Source: a delta proteobacterium NaphS2 (lineage in GTDB: Bacteria; Desulfobacterota; DSM-4660; Desulfatiglandales; Desulfatiglandaceae). Taken from it: a DNA stretch of 64,000 nt. Positions within the stretch are counted from its first letter, which is position 1. Every line of letters starts with the position of its first letter. The stretch spans positions 18,082-82,081 of the forward strand of contig ADZZ01000176.1 in NCBI GenBank assembly GCA_000179315.1. Direction: 5' to 3'. Position numbers and translations under genes: made by a program. The notes below the pieces were generated by a model. That model was not told the origin of the DNA, did no database searches, and saw only the letters and a list, made by a program, of their open reading frames with translations. Below are positions 16,000 to 24,412 of this stretch, piece by piece.

Positions 16000-16451
16000 T
16001 CCATTTCCTTCTTGGTGTAATCAATGAGGTCCTTCTCGTTTATCATGATAAATTTTATGACTACGGTCTTGACAAAAGATTAACATCGCGCTATCAAAGG
16101 GTGTTAAAATAAGATTTTTCAGACAAACGTCAATTTTTGAACTCACTGTTTTTACTGAAAAAATAGGATGAGCTTTTTTCTGCCATTTGAATCGACATCG
16201 CAAAATGCAAAAAATTGCTACCCATTATTGTTAGAGAACTAGGTTTTTACGCCGATTTTTACCCTCTTTTTATGGGGTAACCATTTGATATAATTTATTA
16301 ATGATATGATTGTTTTAACACCCTTTATCAAGCTTTTTTATTTTCAAAACCTTTGCGGTGATATCCGCCAAAATCGAATGCAAAATGCAAGTGGTAACAA
16401 TAGAGAAACTTATGTTTGCAACCCCGACATTGAATCCGCAGCCTCTGAGAT
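16000..16451. other. AT-rich intergenic control region
   Basis: About 450 bp without a convincing gene. It is much more AT-rich than its neighbours. It contains two related segments, each with AAAATGCAA followed by a GAGAACT/GAGAAACT-like end (around 16200-16240 and 16380-16410), an inverted repeat TTACCC-N10-GGGTAA (16259-16280) and an IHF consensus site (16278-16291). I found no good -24/-12 element in the expected place. It presumably holds the promoter for the acyl-AMP ligase to LptF-like gene run. Confidence 0.5.
16278..16291 (-). promoter_or_regulatory. IHF consensus site upstream of the acyl-AMP ligase gene
   Basis: TAACCATTTGATAT is identical to the IHF-type element at 4353-4366; on the minus strand TATCAAATGGTTA fits WATCAANNNNTTR fully. 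Unlike the other two occurrences, no GG-N10-GC sigma-54 element follows 18-19 bp later, so its partner promoter is unclear. Confidence 0.5.
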
Positions 16452-18152
16452 ATGATGAGATACGATAAGCGTCTTTCTACACTGACCGACGCCTTGGATT
16501 ACGCCAGCCGGGGCCAAACGGGCTATAATTTTTATTCCGGCGCGGGTGAGCTGTCCGCGGCGCTTCCTTACGCGAAACTGCGAAAAGAAGCCCGATCGCT
16601 GGCGCGAAAGTTGAGCAATATGGGACTTTCCAGGGGCTCGCGTGTGGCGATCGTGGCGGATACGCATCCGGACTTCGTCCGATTTTTTTTCGCATGTCAG
16701 TATGCCGGGCTGACCCCCGTCCCGCTACCGGCTCAACTCCAATTGGGCGGCCGCAAGGCCTATGTTGCTCAGCTTACGCGTTTGCTGTCCATTTGCGAGG
16801 CGGAACTGGCCATGGCGCCCGATGCCTTTCTGCCGTTTTTAACGGATGCGGCCCAGGGGACGAATGTCCGTTTCCTGGGGGCCCCGCAAGACTATGACGC
16901 CCTTCCTGAAACCGACGCACCTTTACAACCCGCGAAGTCAACGGAACTGGCGTATCTGCAATACACCTCGGGCAGCACCCGCTTCCCTCGGGGCGTGATG
17001 ATCACCCATAAGGCGGTTATGAGCAACCTGTCGGCCATCATTAAGTACGGCAGTAAGATTCGGGAAGGAGATCGCGCCGTATCCTGGCTTCCTTTTTTTC
17101 ATGATATGGGGCTGGTCGGCCTGCTGCTGACTCCCATGGTAAGCGGGATATCCGTGGATTTTTTAAATACCCGGGACTTTGCAATGCGTCCCCGTTTGTG
17201 GTTAAAACTCATGTCCGAAAATCGGGGCACCCTCAGCATCGGGCCGCCCTTTGGTTATGAGCTGGTCGCACGACGCCTTCGCGATGAGGACGCGCATCAG
17301 TATGATCTGCGATCATGGCGGTTTGCCGGCGTGGGCGCGGAGATGATTCGCCCCGAATCCCTCCGGCAATTTGCGGATAAACTCAGACCATCCGGTTTTG
17401 ACGCCCGTGCGTTTTTGCCCTGCTATGGGATGGCGGAATGTTCCCTGGCGGTATCTTTCGGCGTACAAGGCCAAGGCCTGCAAACGGATCATGTGGATGC
17501 CGATTTGCTTTCCGAGCGCCGGATAGCGATGCCTGTGCCCTCCCCTCTTGCAGGTAATGCGAATCAAAGATCCAATACCTTTGTCAACTGCGGCGTGCCG
17601 CTTCCCGGATATGAGTCGGAGATTCGGGACCCGGCAGGGCGGGTACTTCCGGAGCGACACTGCGGCGCCCTGTATCTCCGGGGTCCCAGCGTCATGTCCG
17701 GCTATTTTGGGGATCCCGAGGCCACGCAGGCGGTCCTGTCCGAAGACGGCTGGCTGAATACGGGAGATTTGGCCTATCAGGTCGGATCGAGTATCTTCAT
17801 CACCGGCCGTAAAAAGGACCTCATTATCATTCATGGCCGTAACATTTGGCCCCAGGACATTGAGTACCTGGCTGAATTGCAGCCTGAAATAAGGACAAGG
17901 GATGCATCGGCCTTCTCCGTTCCGACCCCGGATGGGGAGGAGCAGGCCATTGTGATGGTCCAGTGTCGCGTATCGGACAAACGGAAAAGCACTGAACTCA
18001 AGGAGCGTATACAGCGATTGATCGGTGATGAATTGGGCATTGTTTGTAAGGTTGAATTGGTGCCGCGAAACAGCCTGCCCCGCACTACGTCCGGAAAACC
18101 ATCCCGTAGCGGCGCACGAAAAGAATATCTCCGGCGGAAATCGGCGCCGTGA
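16452..18152 (+). CDS. Fatty acyl-AMP ligase / acyl-ACP synthetase
   Basis: 566-residue member of the adenylate-forming superfamily, closest in layout to fatty acyl-AMP ligases. Key motifs in order: YLQYTSGSTRFPRGVMITH (A3 phosphate loop, about residue 167-185), WLPFFHDMGLVG (about 215-226), FLPCYGMAECSLAVSF (A5), GWLNTGDLAYQ (A7) and GRKKDLIIIHGRNIWPQDIE (A8 hinge). HDMGL and GMAE are typical of acyl-AMP ligases that load acyl carrier proteins. A small ACP gene lies two genes downstream, so the enzyme would charge that ACP with a fatty acid to supply serine palmitoyltransferase. Two consecutive ATG codons (16452, 16455) are possible starts. A similar acyl synthetase accompanies spt in Caulobacter. 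Confidence 0.9.
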   Translation: MMRYDKRLSTLTDALDYASRGQTGYNFYSGAGELSAALPYAKLRKEARSLARKLSNMGLSRGSRVAIVADTHPDFVRFFFACQYAGLTPVPLPAQLQLGGRKAYVAQLTRLLSICEAELAMAPDAFLPFLTDAAQGTNVRFLGAPQDYDALPETDAPLQPAKSTELAYLQYTSGSTRFPRGVMITHKAVMSNLSAIIKYGSKIREGDRAVSWLPFFHDMGLVGLLLTPMVSGISVDFLNTRDFAMRPRLWLKLMSENRGTLSIGPPFGYELVARRLRDEDAHQYDLRSWRFAGVGAEMIRPESLRQFADKLRPSGFDARAFLPCYGMAECSLAVSFGVQGQGLQTDHVDADLLSERRIAMPVPSPLAGNANQRSNTFVNCGVPLPGYESEIRDPAGRVLPERHCGALYLRGPSVMSGYFGDPEATQAVLSEDGWLNTGDLAYQVGSSIFITGRKKDLIIIHGRNIWPQDIEYLAELQPEIRTRDASAFSVPTPDGEEQAIVMVQCRVSDKRKSTELKERIQRLIGDELGIVCKVELVPRNSLPRTTSGKPSRSGARKEYLRRKSAP

Positions 18153-18214
18153 TTTTTCTCAGCGTCTGATCGTACCCTTAAACGGTCAATAAGAACAGAA
18201 GACCGAAGACTTTT

Positions 18215-19153
18215 ATGCATCGATCCATTGCAATTACCGGCGCCACGGGATTCATGGGCCGTGTGGTGTTGAAACGGCTGACTTCCATGGGTTGCCACGT
18301 TCGGGCATTGATCCGGCCCGCCTCCATGCACAAGCGGCCCACTCAGGTGGTCCCGGAATGGGTTACAGGCGATCTTGAAGACATGGAAAGTCTTCGGCGC
18401 TTGGTTGACGGGGTCGATGGGGTTGTGCATTGTGCCGGAGTCGTGCGTGGCGCCGGCCGGATGGATTTTGAACGGATCAACGTGGCAGGGGTGGCCCGAT
18501 TGGTCCTGGCCGCGCACGCACAGCCTTCCAAGCCGCGTTTTTTCCTGATATCCTCGCTGGCCGCGCGGGAACCGCACCTTTCCCATTATGCCGCAAGCAA
18601 ACGAAACGGGGAAAAGGCGTTGACCATTAACGCGGGCCGAATGCCCTGGGTCATTTTCAGACCCCCTGCGGTTTATGGCCCCGAAGATCGCGAAATACTC
18701 CCGCTTTTTCGATGGATGTACAGAGGGATCGCGCCGGTCATCGGGTCCGCCGAAACGCGGATTTCACTTTTGTACGTGGAGGACCTGGCGGAAGCGATCG
18801 TCTGTTGTGTCAAACGGATCACCGGAGTGGGCCGTTCCTATGAAATGCATGATGGGCATACGGGAGGCTATTCGTGGGAAGACGTCATTGACGCCATCGC
18901 TCGGATAAACGGAAGGACCATCTACCGGATAAAGGTGCCCGTGCCCCTTGTAAGGCTGGCGGCATCGCTCAATGTGGCGGTTTCCCGGATGTGCGGCCAA
19001 GCGCCGATGCTGACCCCCGGGAAGGTCAGAGAATTGACCCATCCCGACTGGGTAGGGGATCATACGGCATTGACCCGTGACACGGGTTGGGTTCCGAAAG
19101 TCACCCTGCATGAAGGCCTGCGGCGAACGTTGCAGGGGCGTTATGGCAAATAA
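18215..19153 (+). CDS. cerR: NAD(P)-dependent extended SDR, probable ceramide reductase
   Basis: 312 residues. A Rossmann fold starts at once with ITGATGFMG (GxxGxxG, residues 9-15) and the catalytic pair is HYAASK (Tyr125, Lys129), with VHCAGVVRG and a proline-rich IFRPPAVYGPEDREILPLF substrate segment characteristic of the extended (epimerase-type) SDRs. In Caulobacter crescentus an SDR of this class next to spt, CerR, reduces the 3-keto group of the oxidised ceramide. Position between the acyl-AMP ligase and ACP/Spt genes supports the same role. A sugar-nucleotide epimerase is the alternative if the neighbours are ignored. Confidence 0.78.
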   Translation: MHRSIAITGATGFMGRVVLKRLTSMGCHVRALIRPASMHKRPTQVVPEWVTGDLEDMESLRRLVDGVDGVVHCAGVVRGAGRMDFERINVAGVARLVLAAHAQPSKPRFFLISSLAAREPHLSHYAASKRNGEKALTINAGRMPWVIFRPPAVYGPEDREILPLFRWMYRGIAPVIGSAETRISLLYVEDLAEAIVCCVKRITGVGRSYEMHDGHTGGYSWEDVIDAIARINGRTIYRIKVPVPLVRLAASLNVAVSRMCGQAPMLTPGKVRELTHPDWVGDHTALTRDTGWVPKVTLHEGLRRTLQGRYGK

Positions 19154-19175
19154 TAGAAGATGAAAGAAGGGTATC

Positions 19176-19427
19176 ATGCAGTCCAATAGCGAGATCTTTG
19201 TGCAGATTCTGGATATATTGAGACCATTGGCGCAGGGGGGGGTGGAGATTACGGCGGAGACGGACCTGGTGGCTGATTTGTCCATCGATTCCTTGAAGAC
19301 CATGAAAATTCTGGTAATGATAGAAGACCGATTTGATATTTCCATTCCCATAAATATCCTTTCCGATATTCGAACGGTCGGGGACCTGTCCCTGCAGATC
19401 CAAAAATTATTGGCAGAGGACGATTGA
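19176..19427 (+). CDS. Acyl carrier protein, sphingolipid-dedicated
   Basis: 83 residues, acidic, with the phosphopantetheine attachment motif DLSIDSLKTM (Ser39). Length and helix pattern match a single-domain ACP. A good ribosome binding site (GAAGGG) precedes the ATG at 19176, and the stop overlaps the start of the Spt gene by 4 bp, so the two are translationally coupled. It would carry the acyl chain from the upstream acyl-AMP ligase to the oxoamine synthase. This arrangement, with a private ACP adjacent to spt, is known from alphaproteobacterial sphingolipid loci. Confidence 0.92.
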   Translation: MQSNSEIFVQILDILRPLAQGGVEITAETDLVADLSIDSLKTMKILVMIEDRFDISIPINILSDIRTVGDLSLQIQKLLAEDD

Positions 19428-20611
19428 TGGGCATTTTTGATAAATTTCAAAAATTGGCTGAAACCCGCCAGGCCCTGGAACAAAAAGACAGCGCGTTTTT
19501 CAGTGTGGTAATGGAGGAGGTGGTTTCTCCCACCGAAGTCGTTGTAAACGGCCGCAGCATGCTGTTGGCCGGCGGAAATAACTATTTAGGTCTGACGTTC
19601 CATCCCGAATGTATCCGCGCGGCATGCCGGGCAATCCGGAGGGAAGGCACCGGAACGACCGGTTCGCGGGTGGCCAACGGGACTTTTTCAGGGCACGTCG
19701 CTTTGGAACAGGAACTGTCCGATTTTCTTGGTCGAAAAAAAACAATTGTATTTTCAACTGGTTATGTTGCTAACCTGGCAATGTTATCAACCCTCGTGGG
19801 CCATGGAGAAGTGATTCTCCTGGACGCGGATTGCCATGCCAGCATCTATGACGGAGCCCGGATGGGGGGGGCGGATGTAATTCGTTTCCGGCACAATGAC
19901 ATGGAAGATCTGGAAAAACGCCTCCGCAGGCTCGAAAAACGAAAAACCAACGTGCTGATTGTTGTGGAAGGCCTTTACAGCATGCTGGGGGACCGGGCGC
20001 CTTTGGCGGATATCGCCGCCCTTAAGCACCGTTACGGGGCATATCTGCTCATCGATGAAGCGCATTCTTTGGGGGTGCTCGGAGAAACGGGGCGCGGGTT
20101 GGCCGAAGAGGCGGGCGTTGAACATAGCGTTGATTTTATCGTGGGTACATTCAGCAAAAGCCTTGGGGCCATCGGCGGCTTTTGCACCAGCGATCATCCG
20201 GAAATCGATCTCGTTCGCTATGGAAGCCGTGCCTATGTCTTTACGGCGTCGTCATCGCCTTCGACCATCGCCTCCACCCGCATGGCGCTGAAGGTTTTGC
20301 GCTCTCAGCCTGAGCTGAGACACCGGCTCTGGAATCATGCCCATCTGTTGTATCGACGGCTCAAAGACTCGGGTTTCAGCCTTGGACCCGCTCCGGGCCC
20401 CATTATTGCCATCAACTGCCAGGACTCGGAAAAAACGGCCGCCATCTGGAAGGGGCTTTTGGATCGCGGGATCTATGTCAATATGGTATTGCCGCCGGCC
20501 ACACCGGAGGGGACGGCATTGCTTCGCTTAAGCCTGAGCGCCTCCCACACAAGGGAGCAGATTGAAAAAATCGGCGATGCGTTTGTTTCCCTGAAACAAA
20601 TCATTCTCTGA
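19424..20611 (+). CDS. spt: Serine palmitoyltransferase-type alpha-oxoamine synthase
   Basis: 395-residue PLP enzyme of the alpha-oxoamine synthase family. Visible signatures: NNYLGLTFHPE, GTGTTGSRVANGTFSGHVALEQELSDF in the glycine-rich region, DADCHASIYDGARMGGADVIRFRHND, VVEGLYSMLGDRAPL, LLIDEAHSLGVLGETGRG, and VGTFSKSLGAIGG with PLP-binding Lys245. YSMLGD and the HASIYDG segment fit serine palmitoyltransferase better than BioF or Kbl, and the overlapping ACP gene, acyl-AMP ligase, CerR-like reductase and GNAT protein support it. It would condense serine with acyl-ACP to give 3-oxo-sphinganine, the committed step of sphingolipid synthesis. No biotin or threonine-degradation genes are near, which argues against the alternatives. 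Confidence 0.85.
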   Translation: MMGIFDKFQKLAETRQALEQKDSAFFSVVMEEVVSPTEVVVNGRSMLLAGGNNYLGLTFHPECIRAACRAIRREGTGTTGSRVANGTFSGHVALEQELSDFLGRKKTIVFSTGYVANLAMLSTLVGHGEVILLDADCHASIYDGARMGGADVIRFRHNDMEDLEKRLRRLEKRKTNVLIVVEGLYSMLGDRAPLADIAALKHRYGAYLLIDEAHSLGVLGETGRGLAEEAGVEHSVDFIVGTFSKSLGAIGGFCTSDHPEIDLVRYGSRAYVFTASSSPSTIASTRMALKVLRSQPELRHRLWNHAHLLYRRLKDSGFSLGPAPGPIIAINCQDSEKTAAIWKGLLDRGIYVNMVLPPATPEGTALLRLSLSASHTREQIEKIGDAFVSLKQIIL

Positions 20612-20627
20612 ATGATAGTATTGAAAA

Positions 20628-22379
20628 ATGCGATTAATCTTCACCCTGATCCGGCGCTACCCCTTTCACAGCGTAATTGCACTTCTGGCCATGCTTTTCG
20701 CCGGTATTGCCGAAGGCTTCGGCATCTCGATGCTGCTGCCCTTGCTGAGTATGGCCATGGATGTTCCCGGCGTTTCGAGTGGCGGCACGTCGCCGCATTC
20801 CGAATCCGCGCTTGAAAGGGCCGTCACCGGCTTTCTGAGCGCGCTGGGCATTGCCCCCACGCTCAATTTTCTGCTGCTTGCTTTTTCCTTCAGCATCATG
20901 CTGAAAGCCGCTCTGGTGCTCCTGGCCAATAAACGGGTCGGATACATGGTTGCCCAACTGGCGACCGATCTGCGCCTTTCCCTGATTCGCGGCCTGTTTG
21001 CGACGAACTGGGAGTATTATGTACGCCAGCCCATCGGTCGATTCACCAACGCCATCGCCACGGAGGCCGGCCGATCAGCCGATGCCTATCTGCAGGGAAT
21101 CAGGGTCATGGCCTTTGTCATGCATGCGGCCGTATACGGTGTGGTGGCCTTGATGCTGGACTGGAAGGCGACCCTCATCACGTTGAGCGCCGGCATCATC
21201 ATATTGTCCGCCCTCAGACGTCTTGTCACCAATGCGAAAAAGGCGGGGAAAAGCCAAACCAGCCTGCTCAAATCCCTACTTTCGCTTTTGACCGATACGC
21301 TTCAATCCATAAAGCCGCTCAAGGCCATGGCCCGGGAAAACATGGCGGAGGACATGGTTCAAACCAAAACCAGACATCTGAACAAGGCCTTGCAGAAACA
21401 GGTATTCAGCCGGGAAGCCCTTCAGGCACTGCAGGAGCCCCTGATTATGGTCTTTTTCGCCTTTGGGCTGTATGTGGCGCTTGCGCGATGGCGCCTGCCC
21501 CTCGCCACCGTGTTACTCATGACCTATATGTTGTCCAAGATACTGAAGACACTGCAAAAAGCTCAAAAAGAATATCAGGCCCTTGTCATTGCCGAGAGCG
21601 CCTACTGGTCCCTGTGTTCCAAGATCAAGGAGACGCAGGAAGCGCGGGAGTACACTGCCGGAACGACGCCACCCGCTTTTTGCCATTCGATTCGTCTTGA
21701 AGGCATCTGGTTTTCCTATGAGAAGCGTTATATCCTGAAAAATGCCTCCTTATGCTTCCCGAAGGGATCTTTTTCAGCGATCATAGGGGCCTCCGGCGCG
21801 GGGAAGACGACCGTCGTGGACTTGATCACCGGTCTTTTAACTCCTCAGGAAGGCGCCGTATGGATCGATGATCTGCCTTTGACCAAGGCGGACCTGCGGG
21901 CCTGGCGCGGGATGATCGGCTATGTACCCCAGGAAACACTGCTTTTGCATGACACCGTGCTTGTTAATGTGACCCTGGGCTCCCCTGAATTTACGGAAAA
22001 AGATGCGGAGCGGGCTCTTCGTGATGCAGGGGCCTTGGATTTTGTAATGGAAATGCCTGAAGGAATTCATAGCGTCGTGGGCGAACGGGGGGTGCGGCTT
22101 TCCGGCGGCCAACGGCAGCGGATTACCATTGCGCGGGCGCTGGTGCACAAACCGCGGCTCTTGATCCTGGATGAGGCCACCAGCGCGCTGGATCCCGTCA
22201 GCGAGGCGGATATCTGCAGAACGTTGGGCGGCCTGAAAGGAAAACTCACGATCCTGGCGATTTCACATCAAGAGGCCATATTCCATGAGGCGGACAGGGT
22301 TTTTCAACTGAAAAACGGTGAGGCCGGACTTGTGGAAGACCACGCGGGGCATTGGCAACCGGCGGCAATGTCCGCCTGA
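20628..22379 (+). CDS. MsbA-like ABC exporter (fused permease and ATPase)
   Basis: 583 residues. Six transmembrane helices fill the first 320 residues (LLAMLFAGIAEGFGISMLLPLLSMAM near the start is typical of lipid/polysaccharide flippases). The ATPase follows with Walker A IGASGAGKTTVVDL, Q-loop YVPQETLLLHDTVLVNV, signature LSGGQRQRITIARAL, Walker B LLILDEATSALD and a switch His in AISHQEA. It works as a homodimer to flip a lipid across the inner membrane. Placed directly after Spt, it is the likely flippase for ceramide or its head-group derivative. The next gene's longest frame overlaps its end, but that gene probably starts later. Confidence 0.88.
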   Translation: MRLIFTLIRRYPFHSVIALLAMLFAGIAEGFGISMLLPLLSMAMDVPGVSSGGTSPHSESALERAVTGFLSALGIAPTLNFLLLAFSFSIMLKAALVLLANKRVGYMVAQLATDLRLSLIRGLFATNWEYYVRQPIGRFTNAIATEAGRSADAYLQGIRVMAFVMHAAVYGVVALMLDWKATLITLSAGIIILSALRRLVTNAKKAGKSQTSLLKSLLSLLTDTLQSIKPLKAMARENMAEDMVQTKTRHLNKALQKQVFSREALQALQEPLIMVFFAFGLYVALARWRLPLATVLLMTYMLSKILKTLQKAQKEYQALVIAESAYWSLCSKIKETQEAREYTAGTTPPAFCHSIRLEGIWFSYEKRYILKNASLCFPKGSFSAIIGASGAGKTTVVDLITGLLTPQEGAVWIDDLPLTKADLRAWRGMIGYVPQETLLLHDTVLVNVTLGSPEFTEKDAERALRDAGALDFVMEMPEGIHSVVGERGVRLSGGQRQRITIARALVHKPRLLILDEATSALDPVSEADICRTLGGLKGKLTILAISHQEAIFHEADRVFQLKNGEAGLVEDHAGHWQPAAMSA

Positions 22380-22431
22380 ATGGGCGCTGGAATCACAAAA
22401 AGGGTCTCCATGGGAGATTTCGGGTGTCGCA

Positions 22432-23643
22432 TTGAGAATCGGATTTCTTTTTAATCATTATTTTCCTCACCAGGTGCCTCATGCAGTGCCGTATGCATTT
22501 GAACTGTCGCGCCGCTATCAGGGTATGGAAGTGATGGTTGCGTGCGCATCCCGTCAGGAGATGGATTTTGTCGAGGCCATCGGAAACCTGTACCCGGGGC
22601 ATCGCTGTAAATCCCTGATGTTGACGGTTCCCTGGCATTACGGAAAAATCGACCCGATCGTGTCCAGATGGCTGTTCATACGGAAAAGGACCCTGCTGCG
22701 TCATAACCTCCGTTTTTTTCGGGGGTTGGATGCCCTTGTAGCGCCCGAGCGCACCTGCATGCACCTGCGTATGACCTACGGATTGAAGGATCTGATCATG
22801 ATCCACACCCGTCATGGCGCGGGGGACAGAAAAGGAGGATTTGCTGACCGTGACCGTTCGTTGGCCTTCGATTTCACACTCCTGCCGGGTCAAAAATATG
22901 TGGACCGACTCAACGCCCTGGGATTCTTGCGTGAGGGACGCTTCGCTGTGGCAGGCTACCCAAAATTCGAGGTCGTCCAAGGCCTGAAGCGGAAAATTCC
23001 ACGACTGTTCAACAATGACAACCCCATCGTCGTGTACAACCCCCATTTCGACCAATCGGAATCCTCCTGGAGGACCATGGGGTTGCAGGTTCTTGAATAT
23101 TTTTTTAACAACAGGGATGTCAACCTGATTTTCGCGCCCCATGTGGTGCTTTTTAAAAGAAACATCCGACATGGCGCATTCCTGCCCCGGAAATATCGCC
23201 AGGCGCCGAATATTCATATTGATACGGGCAGCAACGCTTCAGTAGACATGACCTATATGCTGGCAGCCGATATCTATCTCGGGGACGTGAGCAGTCAGGT
23301 CTATGAATTTTTACTGGAACCCCGGCCCTGTATTTTTCTGAACGCCCATAAGGTCGCCTGGCAGGGCAATTCTGCTTATCTTCACTGGACGTTGGGACAG
23401 GTGGTTGAAAACATGGAGACGGAGTTCATTCAGGCGTTGAAGCAGGCATTCGCCACTCATCATCGGTTTATCAAAAGGCAGCGGGAGGCTTTTGCTTACA
23501 CGTTCCATACCGAGCGGGAAACCACGGCGGCCGAAAGAGGCGCCAAGGCTATTGCGGATTTCCTTCTGCATTCGGCCTCTGGCCGTAAAGGTTTTCAGCC
23601 GGCGGGAATGGTCATCGTCCAAACACCTAATCCGAGATCATAA
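22432..23643 (+). CDS. CDP-glycerol glycerophosphotransferase-like (TagF/TagB-type) enzyme
   Basis: 403 residues if started at the TTG at 22432 (LRIGFLFNHYFPH, the natural beginning of a Rossmann-like domain); the only upstream in-frame ATG, at 22318, would overlap the ABC gene by 62 bp. The protein has the GT-B-like plan of teichoic-acid polymerases. The C-terminal half carries IVVYNPHFDQSESSW and FAPHVVLF (two conserved His of the family) and DIYLGDVSSQVYEFLLEPRPCIFLNAHKV, equivalent to the D.SS...(D/E)...RP(I/V)(I/V)F motif. Such enzymes transfer glycerol phosphate or similar units from a CDP donor. With the LicC-like nucleotidyltransferase 13 bp downstream as supplier of a CDP-activated unit, it could add a phospho-glycerol or phospho-glycerate head group to a ceramide phosphate. 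This is inferred. Confidence 0.68.
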   Translation: MRIGFLFNHYFPHQVPHAVPYAFELSRRYQGMEVMVACASRQEMDFVEAIGNLYPGHRCKSLMLTVPWHYGKIDPIVSRWLFIRKRTLLRHNLRFFRGLDALVAPERTCMHLRMTYGLKDLIMIHTRHGAGDRKGGFADRDRSLAFDFTLLPGQKYVDRLNALGFLREGRFAVAGYPKFEVVQGLKRKIPRLFNNDNPIVVYNPHFDQSESSWRTMGLQVLEYFFNNRDVNLIFAPHVVLFKRNIRHGAFLPRKYRQAPNIHIDTGSNASVDMTYMLAADIYLGDVSSQVYEFLLEPRPCIFLNAHKVAWQGNSAYLHWTLGQVVENMETEFIQALKQAFATHHRFIKRQREAFAYTFHTERETTAAERGAKAIADFLLHSASGRKGFQPAGMVIVQTPNPRS

Positions 23644-23656
23644 TCCAGAGCTGCTT

Positions 23657-24412
23657 ATGAAAACGATCATTTTAAGCGCCGGGCAGGGGAAACGGCTGTT
23701 GCCGCTGACGGCTGAAACTCCGAAATGTCTCTTGCCGATTCAAAAAAAGACATTGATTGAATGGCAGATCGATGCACTACACCAATGCGGGGTCGATAAG
23801 ATCATTGTCGTAACGGGGTATCATGGGGAAAAGGTCAAGGCGGTCCTTCAGCGGTCCTATGGGTCCGGACGAATAAAAACCTGCTATAATCGGGCATATG
23901 CCACAACGGATAACCTGGTGAGCTGTTGGGCCGCACGCCATGAAATGGACGAGGATTTTATCCTCTTAAATGGTGACACCCTCTTTGAGACCGACATACC
24001 GAAACGTCTTTTTGCATCGCCCGATCGTCCGGTAACGGTTGTCGTGGATCATAAAGACCTGTATGACGCCGATGACATGAAAGTGGAAATGGAGGGTCGA
24101 CGACTTGTCAAAATCGGGAAAGATATTCCTCATGACAAGGTTCAAGGAGAATCCATCGGCATGATCCTGTTTCGTGGGGAGGGCCCCATGTTATTTCGCA
24201 ATGCCTTGAAAAAGGCCTTGGGCGACCCAATGGCCGGCGGGAAATGGTATCTGTCCGTGATTGATGAAATGGCCCGGGTCATGCCGGTGTGGACCTGTTC
24301 CATCACCGGGTTGCGTTGGTGCGAAGTGGATTATACCGCTGATCTCGAACAGGCGGACCGGGTCGTTTCCGACGGGTACGGCAAAAAAGGTGGGATGGGA
24401 TGTGATTATTGA
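23657..24412 (+). CDS. LicC/RmlA-like cytidylyltransferase
   Basis: 251 residues from ATG 23657; the frame is open further upstream but only within the previous gene. The N terminus is a textbook nucleotidyltransferase: IILSAGQGKRLLPLTAETPKCLLPIQKKTLIEWQ, with the SAGxGxR loop and the K of PKCLLP. FILLNGDTLFETD provides the metal-binding Asp. The C terminus WCEVDYTADLEQADRVV is the second D-x-D-type region (vdt.eDl..A) seen in LicC phosphocholine cytidylyltransferases. It probably makes a CDP-linked head-group precursor. In Caulobacter, CpgD, a nucleotidyltransferase acting on phosphoglycerate, serves ceramide diphosphoglycerate synthesis; this gene is the best candidate for that step here. 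Confidence 0.8.
   Translation: MKTIILSAGQGKRLLPLTAETPKCLLPIQKKTLIEWQIDALHQCGVDKIIVVTGYHGEKVKAVLQRSYGSGRIKTCYNRAYATTDNLVSCWAARHEMDEDFILLNGDTLFETDIPKRLFASPDRPVTVVVDHKDLYDADDMKVEMEGRRLVKIGKDIPHDKVQGESIGMILFRGEGPMLFRNALKKALGDPMAGGKWYLSVIDEMARVMPVWTCSITGLRWCEVDYTADLEQADRVVSDGYGKKGGMGCDY

Noticed and set aside
16278..16325. Possible third sigma-54 promoter
   Set aside because: After the IHF-type element there is no GG followed 10 bp later by GC within the expected window, so only the IHF site is reported.
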